Origin: Streptomyces griseus
GTDB lineage: Bacteria > Actinomycetota > Actinomycetes > Streptomycetales > Streptomycetaceae
Assembly: GCF_001715295.1 (NCBI RefSeq)
Contig: NZ_MDKB01000004.1
Span: 632,749 to 696,748, forward strand
Length of the DNA stretch: 64,000 bases
Direction: 5' to 3'
Made by a program: the position numbers and the translations under genes. Of the stretch, positions 34,844-42,997 are shown piece after piece. How positions within the stretch are numbered: the first letter of the stretch is position 1; every line of letters begins with the position of its first letter. The notes under the pieces were generated by a model. It saw nothing but the letters and a program-made list of their open reading frames with translations. It ran no database searches and was not told the DNA's origin.

Positions 34844-35731
34844 TCAGTGTCTGCGGCGCACTGCCTGGAGGAACGCGGTGAGCGCGGCCACGACCGACAG
34901 CAGGAGAAGGGTGCCGAGGACGGGCCAGGGACTGCTCCAGGCAGTCGCGTAGGAGTAGGCGACCAGCGGCGGAGAGGCCGCGGCCATCGCGCCCATCTCA
35001 CGCAGACCCGAGGAACGCGCGCGCACGGCGAGGACGGCCCCCGTGAAGGCGAGGACCAGCATCGGCCAGGCGCCGTAGTCCGTGGTCACACCGAAAGCCC
35101 CTGTATAGGTCCCTGCATTCACGACGACGACGGGAAACCACCCCGCGGCAGCCATGGCTCCGGCCGCCGCCGACAGCCGCCTGTCACCGCGGCGATCCGG
35201 AGGGCAGGCGAGGACGACGGCGACGGTCAGCAACGCCGCGGCCGGAGCAACGGCCCCATCGTCGTACACGCGAGCGCCGGCGGCCCACTGCACGGCCGTC
35301 CCCAGCAGCCCGCACACCGCCATCCCCGCACCCGGGCCCCACCGGCCGGCCAAGGCGATGACCGCGCCGACGCACACCAGCAGTGAGAGCAGCATGTACA
35401 GGCTCCACGCACCATCCACGGTGGAGAGCTGTACCCATACCGGGGCCGGCGAGAGGACAAGCCCGGCGTACCAGCGCGTCAGATGCAGCCCGCTGTCCAC
35501 CGCACCAGCCGCCAGGGCGAACGGGGCAGCCAGGGCGAAGAAACGCCCCGCAGGTGACGCCGAGTCGAGCCCCAGCCGAACCCGCAGGGCGTGCGCGACC
35601 AGATCGGCGTCCGCCCGCAGCCGGGCCGGACGCGGCATGTCCGCCGCCATCTCCCGGTGCACGTCGATGATTTCCTGCCCGTGAGCAGCCCGGTATGCAG
35701 CCGGATACAGACGGACAAGGCGATCGCTCAC
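34844..35731 (-). CDS. multi-pass membrane protein coupled to a PadR regulator
   Basis: 295 residues. Soluble head with RLYPAAYRAAHGQEIIDVHR, then about seven hydrophobic segments rich in Ala, Leu, Val. The ATG overlaps the PadR stop by 4 bases. Architecture and head motif parallel the membrane protein at 5899-6855. Related uncharacterised proteins usually accompany PadR genes in actinobacteria. No catalytic motif. Confidence 0.8.
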   Translation of the reverse strand: MSDRLVRLYPAAYRAAHGQEIIDVHREMAADMPRPARLRADADLVAHALRVRLGLDSASPAGRFFALAAPFALAAGAVDSGLHLTRWYAGLVLSPAPVWVQLSTVDGAWSLYMLLSLLVCVGAVIALAGRWGPGAGMAVCGLLGTAVQWAAGARVYDDGAVAPAAALLTVAVVLACPPDRRGDRRLSAAAGAMAAAGWFPVVVVNAGTYTGAFGVTTDYGAWPMLVLAFTGAVLAVRARSSGLREMGAMAAASPPLVAYSYATAWSSPWPVLGTLLLLSVVAALTAFLQAVRRRH

Positions 35732-36063
35732 GCCGACGCCGCCGCGCCGTCGGCCAGACGCCGCCTGACCTCCCGGGCGGTCGCGGCCAGCCGCTCCGCC
35801 TCCGCCTGCAGCCGTTCCCGCCCGGCGGGAGCAAGAGCGAAGATACGACGAGCCCGGCCGCCCACCACCTCCTCACGTTCCACCTGGATCAAGCCCTCCG
35901 ACAGCAGCCTGTCCAGCGCCCCGTAGAGCGCCCCGGTACGCGGCGCCACTCGGCCGTCGGTGATGGTCTTGACCTCCTGGGCGATGGCATACCCGTGCCG
36001 AGGGGCATTCGCCAGCGCCGTCAACAGCAGCAAGGCCAGCTCCTGCATTCCTCGTTCGCTCAT
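35728..36063 (-). CDS. PadR family transcriptional regulator
   Basis: 111 residues from ATG 36063. LALLLLTALANAPRHGYAIAQEVK and GALYGALDRLLSEGLIQVEREEVVGGRARRIFALAPAG are the PadR winged helix. The sequence GAATACTCTGTC lies 4-15 bases before the ATG, leaving little room for a leader, so the message may be leaderless. Overlaps the membrane protein gene it probably controls. Confidence 0.9.
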   Translation of the reverse strand: MSERGMQELALLLLTALANAPRHGYAIAQEVKTITDGRVAPRTGALYGALDRLLSEGLIQVEREEVVGGRARRIFALAPAGRERLQAEAERLAATAREVRRRLADGAAASA

Positions 36064-36711
36064 ACCGACAGAGTATTCCGCCCGACGGACCTTCGGCGGA
36101 CAGCACCTGCGGCACCCGCAGATGCCCGGCCTGCCGCCGCCGAGGCACTGACCCGGGCCGTATGCTCCAGGCACCCGGACGCGACGGCCCCGTCCGGGCG
36201 CCTCCTGACAGGCCCGACCACCGTGCCGGAGCGGTTCCCGGGTTTGCGCGCCCGTGGGCAGCAGCCTCCAGTGCGCGGTCCCCACCCCCACCGACCCTGA
36301 GTCAGCCGCGGTCTGCACGCCGGCGCCCACCAGTCGGCACCCGCGCCCTGTCGACTGCCGGCGGCCGACCTTCGACCCGAAACCCCCTGACGGGTTGCTT
36401 GTCGCCTCCTTCGCCGCTCGTCGGAGGCACCCCAACCGGCCACCACGGCGCAGAGTGGTGGTCTGCCCTGACGGCGGTCGGGTTCGGGTTCGGGTTCGTC
36501 CGGCGATACCGGCGGAAGTGGTCCGCCCGAACCTGGCGCGTTCCTGCGGGGTGAGCACGCGCTACGCCGGTCCCGTCGGGTCAGTCCGGTGCCCCACGAA
36601 CCGGAGCCGCCTTGCGCGGCGGTCACCGCACCGGTGGGGCCGGTCCCCCGTGATCGCGAAGGGCGGCGTCGCTCACCGCGGCGTGGGGTCGGCAACGCCT
36701 ATGGTGAGCCG
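36064..36711. other. intergenic region (648 bases) with a short hexamer repeat
   Basis: No gene recognised. It contains three tandem copies of TCGGGT at 36478-36495, too short to assign a role. The first 15 bases carry the PadR promoter. Confidence 0.4.
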
Positions 36712-37236
36712 GTGACCACTGCGCCGACCCCACGGGACCATACCGAGACCGGGCAGGCTCCCAGCCCTGGACGGGCGGACTACGCGGGCGCGGTCTACGG
36801 ATCCCTGCTGGCCGCCTCCGTCGTGGCCACCGCCGGCGCGGCCGGCGACTTCTCCCGTGTCCAGCTGATCGTGCTGCTCCTGGTCACCGGCATGGTCTTC
36901 TGGGCGGCGCACGTCTACGCGCACCTGGCCGGGGAAAGGATCTCCGCCCGGCCGATCGACCGCCGGCAGGCCGGGCGCGTGGCCCGGCGAGAGTGGTCGA
37001 TCGTCGAGGCGGCGGTACTGCCTGCGGCCGCAGTGGCGATCAGCCCGGTCCTCGGTCTGGATCTGGCGGGCACGGTCTGGCTCGCGCTGAGCACCGCCAT
37101 CGCCCAGCAGGTCGTCTGGGCGGCCCTCGGCGCGATCCGTGCCGGCGCCCCCCGTCGGATGGTGATCGGTGAGGGCATCGCCAACCTGCTGCTGGCCCTG
37201 GTCATCGTGGCCGCCAAAGTCGCGCTGGGCCACTGA
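36712..37236 (+). CDS. small integral membrane protein
   Basis: 174 residues from GTG 36712. Four hydrophobic segments: YGSLLAASVVATAGA, LIVLLLVTGMVFWAAHVYAH, VEAAVLPAAAVAISPVLGL and GIANLLLALVIVAAKVAL. A loop with ERISARPIDRRQAGRVARREW separates spans 2 and 3. Family unknown to me by name, but common in Streptomyces. The 3' end overlaps the convergent ATPase reading by 35 bases. Confidence 0.75.
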   Translation: MTTAPTPRDHTETGQAPSPGRADYAGAVYGSLLAASVVATAGAAGDFSRVQLIVLLLVTGMVFWAAHVYAHLAGERISARPIDRRQAGRVARREWSIVEAAVLPAAAVAISPVLGLDLAGTVWLALSTAIAQQVVWAALGAIRAGAPRRMVIGEGIANLLLALVIVAAKVALGH

Positions 37237-37711
37237 GCTCCCCTGGCGTGGCCGCCCCCGGCGCGAGGTCGTCACCGAGGGCCTGCGTCCACCCGGTGGG
37301 GTGCCGGTCCGGTCGTCGGGGTGGGATCTGCTGCCGGGGCCAGGTGGTCTTGCCGGTCGGCGAGTGGCGCACGCCCCGTGCCTGAGCCGGTGGGGCGAGG
37401 ACGAGCAGCCCTCGGCCTCCCTCGCCGGTGGTGCGGGCGTGCCGCAGACGGGGAGAGGTGGCACTGGCGTCGCTGACTTCGCGGGTCAGCTCGTCCTGGG
37501 GGGTCAGGCGCGGTTTCAGGGGTGGCCGGCCGTAGCGGACCGCGCGGGTGACCAGTTCGCTGACGACGAGCGCGACGGTGTCGGTGAGGTCCTCCCCCAG
37601 TGCCCAGGCGGCGAGTTGCCCGGTGGCGTGTTGCCGGCTCTCCACGGCGGCGGCCGGCTCGTTCGGCAGCGCCCAGACGGCGACGCGCTCGCGTGCTCCA
37701 CGACGATTCAC
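37202..37711 (-). CDS. RsbW-like ATP-binding protein with altered N-box, possibly decayed
   Basis: 169 residues from GTG 37711. LPNEPAAAVESRQHATGQLA, ELVTRAVRYGRPPL, EVSDASATSPRLRHA and GGRGLLVLAPPAQARG line up with HATPase_c_2 anti-sigma kinases (normally ELVTNAVRYG, EVxDxSxxxP, GGRGLxxV). The N-box Asn that holds Mg-ATP is Arg here, so kinase activity is doubtful. A long arginine/proline tail and the overlap with the convergent gene also suggest decay. Adjacent to phosphatase and STAS genes of the same partner-switching system. Confidence 0.6.
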   Translation of the reverse strand: MNRRGARERVAVWALPNEPAAAVESRQHATGQLAAWALGEDLTDTVALVVSELVTRAVRYGRPPLKPRLTPQDELTREVSDASATSPRLRHARTTGEGGRGLLVLAPPAQARGVRHSPTGKTTWPRQQIPPRRPDRHPTGWTQALGDDLAPGAATPGELSGPARLWRPR

Positions 37712-37888
37712 GAACCGTCGGGAGTCGCGTCGGATGCGATGGGCTGCGGTTGGCCCACCAGTACAGCGATGGACGCCAAGCCGATGATCTTGGACTTGCC
37801 GTAGGAAATCCGCAGGTCGATGCCTCACCGAGTAGGCATGCGCAGGCCCCTGCCTGGGCTGGGGCGGGGGGATGGGAAACTGGCGGGT

Positions 37889-38032
37889 ATGGATGTCCGT
37901 CGGAGGAACAACGTCGCCGTCATCCCCGGCAGCCGACCGGTGACTCCGGAGGCGACCGGGCACTGCCCGCAGCTGAGCGTCCCGCAGGCCACCGCGCGGG
38001 CGATCGCCGACTTCCTCGGAACGGCCTCATGA
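37889..38032 (+). pseudogene. RsbQ-like alpha/beta hydrolase C-terminal remnant
   Basis: 47 codons from ATG 37889. EATGHCPQLSVPQATARAIADFL matches the end of RsbQ-type hydrolases (GHCPHLSxPxxTxxAIxxFL) including the catalytic His. All upstream parts (nucleophile Ser, oxyanion loop) are missing. The stop overlaps the phosphatase start by 4 bases, so the scrap may persist as a translational leader for the phosphatase. Confidence 0.65.
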
Positions 38033-39312
38033 TGTGCCGCACCGCCCAGGAGCCCGAGCCGGGTGACAAGCACGACGCGGACGTCACGGACGCGGTGTTC
38101 ACATCGCTGCTGGAGGACAGCGCGGAGGAGCTGTACGAACAGGCTCCCTGCGGGTACCTGTCGACGCTGATGGACGGCACCATCGCGAAGATCAACACCA
38201 CGCTGCTGGACTGGCTGGGCCTGGACCGCTCCCGGGTTGTGGGGCGGATGCGGTTCGCCGACCTGCTCAGCGTGGGCGGCAAGCTTTACCACGAGACGCA
38301 CTTCGCGCCGCTGTTGCAGATGCAGGGCGAGGTCAGCGGCATCGCCATGGACATCAAGACGGCCGGCGGCCGGCGGATGCCGGTGCTGGTCACTTCGAAG
38401 GTGAAGACCACCCAGGACGGCGAGCCGCTACTGATCCGCACCACCGTCTTCGACGCCCGCGACCGCCGGGCCTACGAGACGGAGCTGCTGCGCGGCCGCC
38501 AGGCCGCCGAGGAAGCACGCAGACGGTCCGAGGCCGACCGTGCCCGGCTCCAGGAAGCGCTCGCCGTTCTCCAGCAGAGCCTGCTGCCCGCCGAGCTGCC
38601 GGTGGTGCCGGGCCTGGAAGCCGGTTCCTACTACCACACGGCCTCCCCGGACCTGCTGGGCGGAGACTTCTACGACCTGTTCCCCGTGGACGGCGGCCGT
38701 TGGGCGTTCTTCCTCGGGGACGTGTGCGGCAAGGGCCCACAGGCCGCCGCAGTCACCTCCCTGACCCGCTACACCCTGCGCGCCGCGGCCCTGCACGACG
38801 CCGACCCCGTCACCGTACTGACCACGTTGAACACGGTGCTGTACGAGCGATACCAAAGCGGCGAAGGCCGCTACTGCACCACCATATTCGGCGTCCTCGA
38901 ACCCCAGGACGGACGCGTCGGCGTGCACCTGGCCTCCGGCGGACACCCCTCCGCGCTGATTCAGCGCGCGGACGGCAGCGCCGACTTCCTCCCCACGCCC
39001 GGCGGCCTTCTTGTCGGCGTCCTGCCTCAAGCCCCGTTCGTCGCCAACCGCACCGATCTGCTGCCGGGCGACACCCTGCTCCTGTACACCGACGGCCTGA
39101 CCGAGGCCCGCATCGGGCCAGAGCGCGCACTGTACGGCGAGGACGCCCTGCGCGCCTTCACCGCCGGGCAGCCGCCGGCCGGCCCGCAGGCACTGATCAC
39201 CGCCCTGAGCGGGCTGCTGGCCTCCTTCGGCGAGGGCCTGGACGACGACACCGCGCTGCTCGCTCTCGGCGTGCCCGCCCCGATCCTCACTGCGAACGAA
39301 GACATGACATGA
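38029..39312 (+). CDS. RsbP-like PAS-PP2C (SpoIIE) phosphatase
   Basis: 427 residues. PAS domain about 30-150 (YEQAPCGYLSTLMDGTIAKI, VGRMRFADLLSVGGK), a coiled linker about 150-185, and a SpoIIE-type PP2C domain to about 415. Metal-binding aspartates are present: LLGGDFYDLFPV, FLGDVCGKGP, YTDGLTEAR, GLDDDTALLAL. It would dephosphorylate an anti-anti-sigma protein such as the STAS protein immediately downstream (4-base overlap). PAS suggests redox or energy sensing. Its preceding RsbQ-like partner is reduced to a remnant. Confidence 0.92.
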   Translation: MMCRTAQEPEPGDKHDADVTDAVFTSLLEDSAEELYEQAPCGYLSTLMDGTIAKINTTLLDWLGLDRSRVVGRMRFADLLSVGGKLYHETHFAPLLQMQGEVSGIAMDIKTAGGRRMPVLVTSKVKTTQDGEPLLIRTTVFDARDRRAYETELLRGRQAAEEARRRSEADRARLQEALAVLQQSLLPAELPVVPGLEAGSYYHTASPDLLGGDFYDLFPVDGGRWAFFLGDVCGKGPQAAAVTSLTRYTLRAAALHDADPVTVLTTLNTVLYERYQSGEGRYCTTIFGVLEPQDGRVGVHLASGGHPSALIQRADGSADFLPTPGGLLVGVLPQAPFVANRTDLLPGDTLLLYTDGLTEARIGPERALYGEDALRAFTAGQPPAGPQALITALSGLLASFGEGLDDDTALLALGVPAPILTANEDMT

Positions 39313-39683
39313 GCCCACTGACGATCACCACCCGATACGTCGCCATCGGTCCCGTACTGGAGATCACCGGTGACCTCGATCACTACACGGCACCTGAACT
39401 GCGCACGGCCGTGGAGAGCCTCACCCTTGCCGCGGGGCAACTGCTGGTCCTGGACCTGGCTCGTCTGGACTTCTGCGACTCCAGCGGCATCAGCGCGCTG
39501 ATCTCCGCCCGCAACCTGGCGACCGAACAAGGCGCCGGCATAGCCCTGGCCGCTGTCCCCGCCAACACCGCCCGCATCCTCGGCATCGTCGGCCTGGACC
39601 GGGTCTTCCCCATCCATGACGACGTCGCGGCAGTCACCGCCGCCGGTTCCTCCGATCCGAGCCGGCGTAAGAAGATCGTCTGA
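39309..39683 (+). CDS. STAS-domain anti-sigma factor antagonist (RsbV-like)
   Basis: 124 residues, ATG 39309 overlapping the phosphatase stop. GPVLEITGDLDHYTAPELR and LVLDLARLDFCDSSGISALI contain the conserved Asp-Ser-Ser-Gly with the phosphorylatable Ser. In its dephosphorylated form it should bind an RsbW-type kinase and free a sigma factor. The kinase nearby (37202-37711) appears inactive, so its true partner may be elsewhere. Confidence 0.92.
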   Translation: MSPLTITTRYVAIGPVLEITGDLDHYTAPELRTAVESLTLAAGQLLVLDLARLDFCDSSGISALISARNLATEQGAGIALAAVPANTARILGIVGLDRVFPIHDDVAAVTAAGSSDPSRRKKIV

Positions 39684-39955
39684 CGACAGGCAGGCGGCGC
39701 GTCCGACAAACCCGTGTCATCGGCCCTGTTCTCCCGGAGCTGCCGCGCAGTGACAAGTAACTCAGGGTGCCGTGAGGGCTTTGGCTTCCGGTGTCGGCAG
39801 GCGGTACGGCCGTGGCCCAGTCATCAACGCGCGGGCGGCCGACCCGGGGGCGGACGCCCAGCTCGCTGAGCCGCCGTCGCTGTTCCGCCCCGAGGGCCGT
39901 GAGGCGGCTCCAGGGCGCCCCGGGTCGCGCGGTGGTGGTGTGGGGGATCTGTCTG

Positions 39956-40387
39956 TCAGGTGTGAGATGTGGTGGGCAGGGCTGAGGGGTGCACTCCGGC
40001 CAGTTCCACGATGCGGTGCGCTGGTACGCCGGCGGCCAGGGCCTTGTGCAGCAGGGCGTCGCGTCCCTCCTCGCTGTCACGGTAGGAGAGCAGTTCCTGT
40101 TCGACGGCCGCCACCTGGTCGGTGGCGCCGGCCCGGCGTACCCGGTCCAGCTCCTCCTCGGTCAGGGGCACGGGCAGTCGTTCGGCCTCACCGGGGATCA
40201 TTCCGGTCTGTTCGGGCGGCACGACGCGCAGCGCCGGAGAGGTGGCGTCGGTCCGGTGGGCATCGAGCCAGGCCCGTACGGCCGGTGTCTGCAGGCACTC
40301 CAGCTCTCCGGCGACGGAGACGGGAGCGCCCTGCCAGCCTGAGCCGGGGGCGTCGTCGGCGAGGTAGAGGTAGGCGTCGTCGGTCAT
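39956..40387 (-). CDS. hypothetical protein, 143 residues
   Basis: ATG 40387. Acidic and soluble: MTDDAYLYLADDAPGSGW, EELDRVRRAGATDQVAAVEQELL, ALAAGVPAHRIVELAGVHPS. The last piece resembles a degenerate helix-turn-helix used by short actinobacterial regulators. No named family recognised. Codon use is fully typical. Confidence 0.75.
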   Translation of the reverse strand: MTDDAYLYLADDAPGSGWQGAPVSVAGELECLQTPAVRAWLDAHRTDATSPALRVVPPEQTGMIPGEAERLPVPLTEEELDRVRRAGATDQVAAVEQELLSYRDSEEGRDALLHKALAAGVPAHRIVELAGVHPSALPTTSHT

Positions 40388-40689
40388 GGTGAATCACTTT
40401 CCAAGGTCTGTCGTGGCATCGTTGTGCCGCCACCTACCCGTTCCCACCTCGCTGTACCGATTCCGGTGTGCAGCGATCCACTGTTCGGGTCGTGTGCGAC
40501 GGACCTCGCCTTTGCCCGGCGCCGTTGCGGACCAGCGGCGTCTGCCGCAAGAGACGGAGACGGGTGCCCGCTCCCCCGAACCCCTTGCTGGCCGCAGTCC
40601 GTCAGATGCGCAAGCCCCGGCTGCGTGCGGTCCGGTCGCCCACGTCACCAACCGGGTGTTCCTGTAGGGCGTGGGGGCACAGGTTCTCC

Positions 40690-40803
40690 ATGCTTTCGTT
40701 TTCCTTACGAGCGGGTCCGAGCGTGGCGGTGTCGGTCACGAGCTTCGTTGTCGCGCTGATCGTGGTCGTGGGTGTGTGGCAGTGGACGCGTAACCGCCAC
40801 TGA
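40690..40803 (+). CDS. possible one-helix membrane peptide, 37 residues
   Basis: ATG 40690 opens MLSFSLRAGPSVAVSVTSFV, then VALIVVVGVWQWTRNRH-stop: one transmembrane helix with a basic tail. A weak GGGGGCACAGG lies upstream. The preceding 302 bases (40388-40689) hold nothing I recognise. Could be chance. Confidence 0.35.
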   Translation: MLSFSLRAGPSVAVSVTSFVVALIVVVGVWQWTRNRH

Positions 40804-40910
40804 GCACCACCTGCGTCACGCCCGCAGAGGGCCGCACGGACCCGCTGCGGTCCGCGACCTACCGAGTTGGGCGCATCGGAAGCGTGGTGCAAAGCTTGAC
40901 GTGCAGTCAC

Positions 40911-41528
40911 TCAAAAAGGAAAAAAATCTCTGTCTGTCACAAAAGCGACGTGCAGAATGATGCCCAGGAGGGCCGGACTCGACCTGCTCGGTATGGCGGG
41001 ACCTTTGCGCGCCTGAGAGGCTGACAGACGGGCATACAGTCGTTTCTTGCTTCCCTCGGGAGGGGGAAGGCGACCGAGAGGCTGGGATCGGCTCCGGTGG
41101 CCGAGCGACCAAACCGGCCCATCGGCTCTCGAGTGACTGCTGACGGGGAGGTCGGCCATCCGCTGTTGCGGCACACTCGCCGGCGAGAGCCGAACCCGGA
41201 TGCCCCCAACTGTCACCCGTGCGCGAGACTGCAAGGGCGCCCAGCGTGGCGGCTCCCGCCAACCCAGCAGCAGACTCCGGACTGCGGGGTCGGTGCCAAC
41301 TGTGCCAACCGTCTCGCGGTGCGCCATGAGACGTTCGTCCAACGCGGCGTGGTGGTCATCGAGCAGAACACGCAACAGTCGCTGGTCAGTCGTCAACACC
41401 TCGGCGTGCGGCGCCTTCTGTGCCGCGACCATGCCATCTCGGGTCGCGGTGTCGGCGTCGATGCTGTGGGCATGCGCGCTGACGCCGATGATGCGCCGGA
41501 ACCACATGGCGAAGCGCACAGCCCCCAC
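40911..41528 (-). CDS. uncertain reading frame upstream of parA
   Basis: 205 codons from GTG 41528. The first half (MWFRRIIGVSAHAHSIDADT, EVLTTDQRLLRVLLDDHHAA) looks protein-like with moderate third-position GC. The second half does not, and it ends in AT-rich DNA. No ribosome site or family. Remaining parts of 40804-41684 show nothing else, apart from an A-rich stretch near 40910-40930. Confidence 0.25.
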   Translation of the reverse strand: MGAVRFAMWFRRIIGVSAHAHSIDADTATRDGMVAAQKAPHAEVLTTDQRLLRVLLDDHHAALDERLMAHRETVGTVGTDPAVRSLLLGWREPPRWAPLQSRARVTVGGIRVRLSPASVPQQRMADLPVSSHSRADGPVWSLGHRSRSQPLGRLPPPEGSKKRLYARLSASQARKGPAIPSRSSPALLGIILHVAFVTDRDFFPF

Positions 41529-41684
41529 TGCAGAGCGCTGATCAAGTGCAACGACCGTAGGGGACCAGGCATGTCAGCGGCGCACAGGGGCGAGGCGGAC
41601 CGTGTGACGAGCCGAGACGTCCGAGACGCAAGACCGGTGAGACACGCGGACAGCAACTGGTCCGGCTTCAACAGGCAGGGCGTC

Positions 41685-41697
41685 ATTACGGCGTAAT
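41685..41697. promoter_or_regulatory. partition palindrome 1, upstream of parA
   Basis: ATTACG-G-CGTAAT, 62 bases before the parA ATG. It is the same dyad found three times downstream of parB, here without the companion motif. Position suits autoregulation of the par operon, a parS role, or both. Confidence 0.75.
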
Positions 41698-41758
41698 ACT
41701 CTCCTTTACTAGCGCGTCAATCCTGAATCTGACCTTGAGTGTTAGTAAGGTATCCACC

Positions 41759-42997
41759 ATGACTTCTCCCTCCCCCGGCGGCGACCGCGAGAAGGTCGTC
41801 TCCAAGATCCCTGCGTCGCTGCAGCTGGACCTCAAGATCAGGACCGCCCAGCACGGGATCGACATCCAGCACGCAGTCGAGGCCGGTATCGAGGCATGGC
41901 GTGGCCTCGGTTCCAACCTCTCCCCCATCGATACCTCCGGCGCCAAGTCCTTTTCCACCTTCCTCCCGGAAGGCCAGTGGGACGGCTTCCGCGCTGACTG
42001 CTCTTCCCGCGGTGTATCCCTCATCCAAGGACTGGCACAGTCCATCCAGATGTGGCTCGAGACCAACCCCGCCCCCACCGTCGTGCGTCCTGAGCACCCG
42101 CGACGGATCGTCGTCTGCAACCAGAAAGGCGGTGTCGGAAAGACCGCAATCACAGCCGGTACCGGCGAAGCACTCGCTGAGGACGCCAACCAGCTCCACC
42201 CTGTGCGGATCTCCAAGCACTTCGCGGCCGCGCTCTCCGAACCGGACGGTTCCCCCCTCCAGTACGAAGACCTACCCGGTATCGGCCTGCGCGTCCTGCT
42301 GGTGGACTTCGACCCGCAAAACCACCTCACCAAGCAGCTCGGTCAAGAGCCCCTGCCGCTGGACGGTGACAGCCTCACCAAACACATGGCCGGCGAGGCC
42401 AAGGGCGACCTCCGCGACTTGATCGTGCCGGTAGCAGATCCGCGCTTCGGGGACCGTCTGCACCTGCTGCCTGCCTGCACCGACGCCTTCCTCCTGGACG
42501 TCAAGCTGTCGGGCGTACGCGCACGCGAGGCCGCCCTGGAAAGAGCCCTGGCCCCGATCGAAGACGACTATGACGCCATCCTGATCGACTGTCCTCCCAG
42601 CCTCGGCCTGAGCATGGACGCCGCGGCCTACTACGGTCGCCGTCGCTCAGCAGAAGCCCCGGGCAACTCAGGCATCCTGGTTGTCGTCCAGGCCGAAGAC
42701 AGCTCCGCCGACGCCTACGGGCTGCTTACGTCCCAGATCGAGGACCTGCGAAACGACATGCACCTCGAACTCGACTACCTGGGAATCGTGGTGAACCACT
42801 ACGACGCACGGCGCGGCTACATCGCCACCTCCTCCCTCGAATCGTGGATGGACATAAAGGACCCCCGAGTGGTCGGCGTGATCGGCGACCTCAAGGAACA
42901 GAAGGAAGCGGTCCGGGTGAAGCAGCCCTTGCTGGCCTACTCCCCGCGCTGCGACCAAGCCGTCGGAATGCGGGCACTCGCTCGGGAGATCTCATGA
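41759..42997 (+). CDS. parA: plasmid-type ParA ATPase with two N-terminal ribbon-helix-helix-like segments
   Basis: 412 residues from ATG 41759 (GTAAGG upstream; an earlier start at 41735 is less likely). Residues 14-48 (VSKIPASLQLDLKIRTAQHG ...) and 65-101 (FSTFLPEGQWDGFRADCSSR ...) each read as strand-helix-helix of RHH type, aligned over 30 positions with shared Pro, Gly, Ile and Trp. Then deviant Walker A NQKGGVGKTA (about 121-130), Walker A' VDFDPQ, and Walker B ILIDCPPSLG. An insertion after Walker A precedes the A' strand. ParA should drive segregation with the overlapping parB product; the N-terminus may bind the operon's palindromes. Confidence 0.9.
   Translation: MTSPSPGGDREKVVSKIPASLQLDLKIRTAQHGIDIQHAVEAGIEAWRGLGSNLSPIDTSGAKSFSTFLPEGQWDGFRADCSSRGVSLIQGLAQSIQMWLETNPAPTVVRPEHPRRIVVCNQKGGVGKTAITAGTGEALAEDANQLHPVRISKHFAAALSEPDGSPLQYEDLPGIGLRVLLVDFDPQNHLTKQLGQEPLPLDGDSLTKHMAGEAKGDLRDLIVPVADPRFGDRLHLLPACTDAFLLDVKLSGVRAREAALERALAPIEDDYDAILIDCPPSLGLSMDAAAYYGRRRSAEAPGNSGILVVVQAEDSSADAYGLLTSQIEDLRNDMHLELDYLGIVVNHYDARRGYIATSSLESWMDIKDPRVVGVIGDLKEQKEAVRVKQPLLAYSPRCDQAVGMRALAREIS

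Noticed and set aside
36478-36495. Three tandem TCGGGT hexamers as a telomere- or phase-variation-like repeat
   Set aside because: Only three copies in non-coding DNA with no palindromic telomere structure; probably chance in GC-rich sequence.
41685-41697. Chromosomal parS (GTTTCACGTGAAAC type) near parAB
   Set aside because: The 16-mer is not present; the dyads found are of a different sequence, so this is not the chromosomal partition locus.
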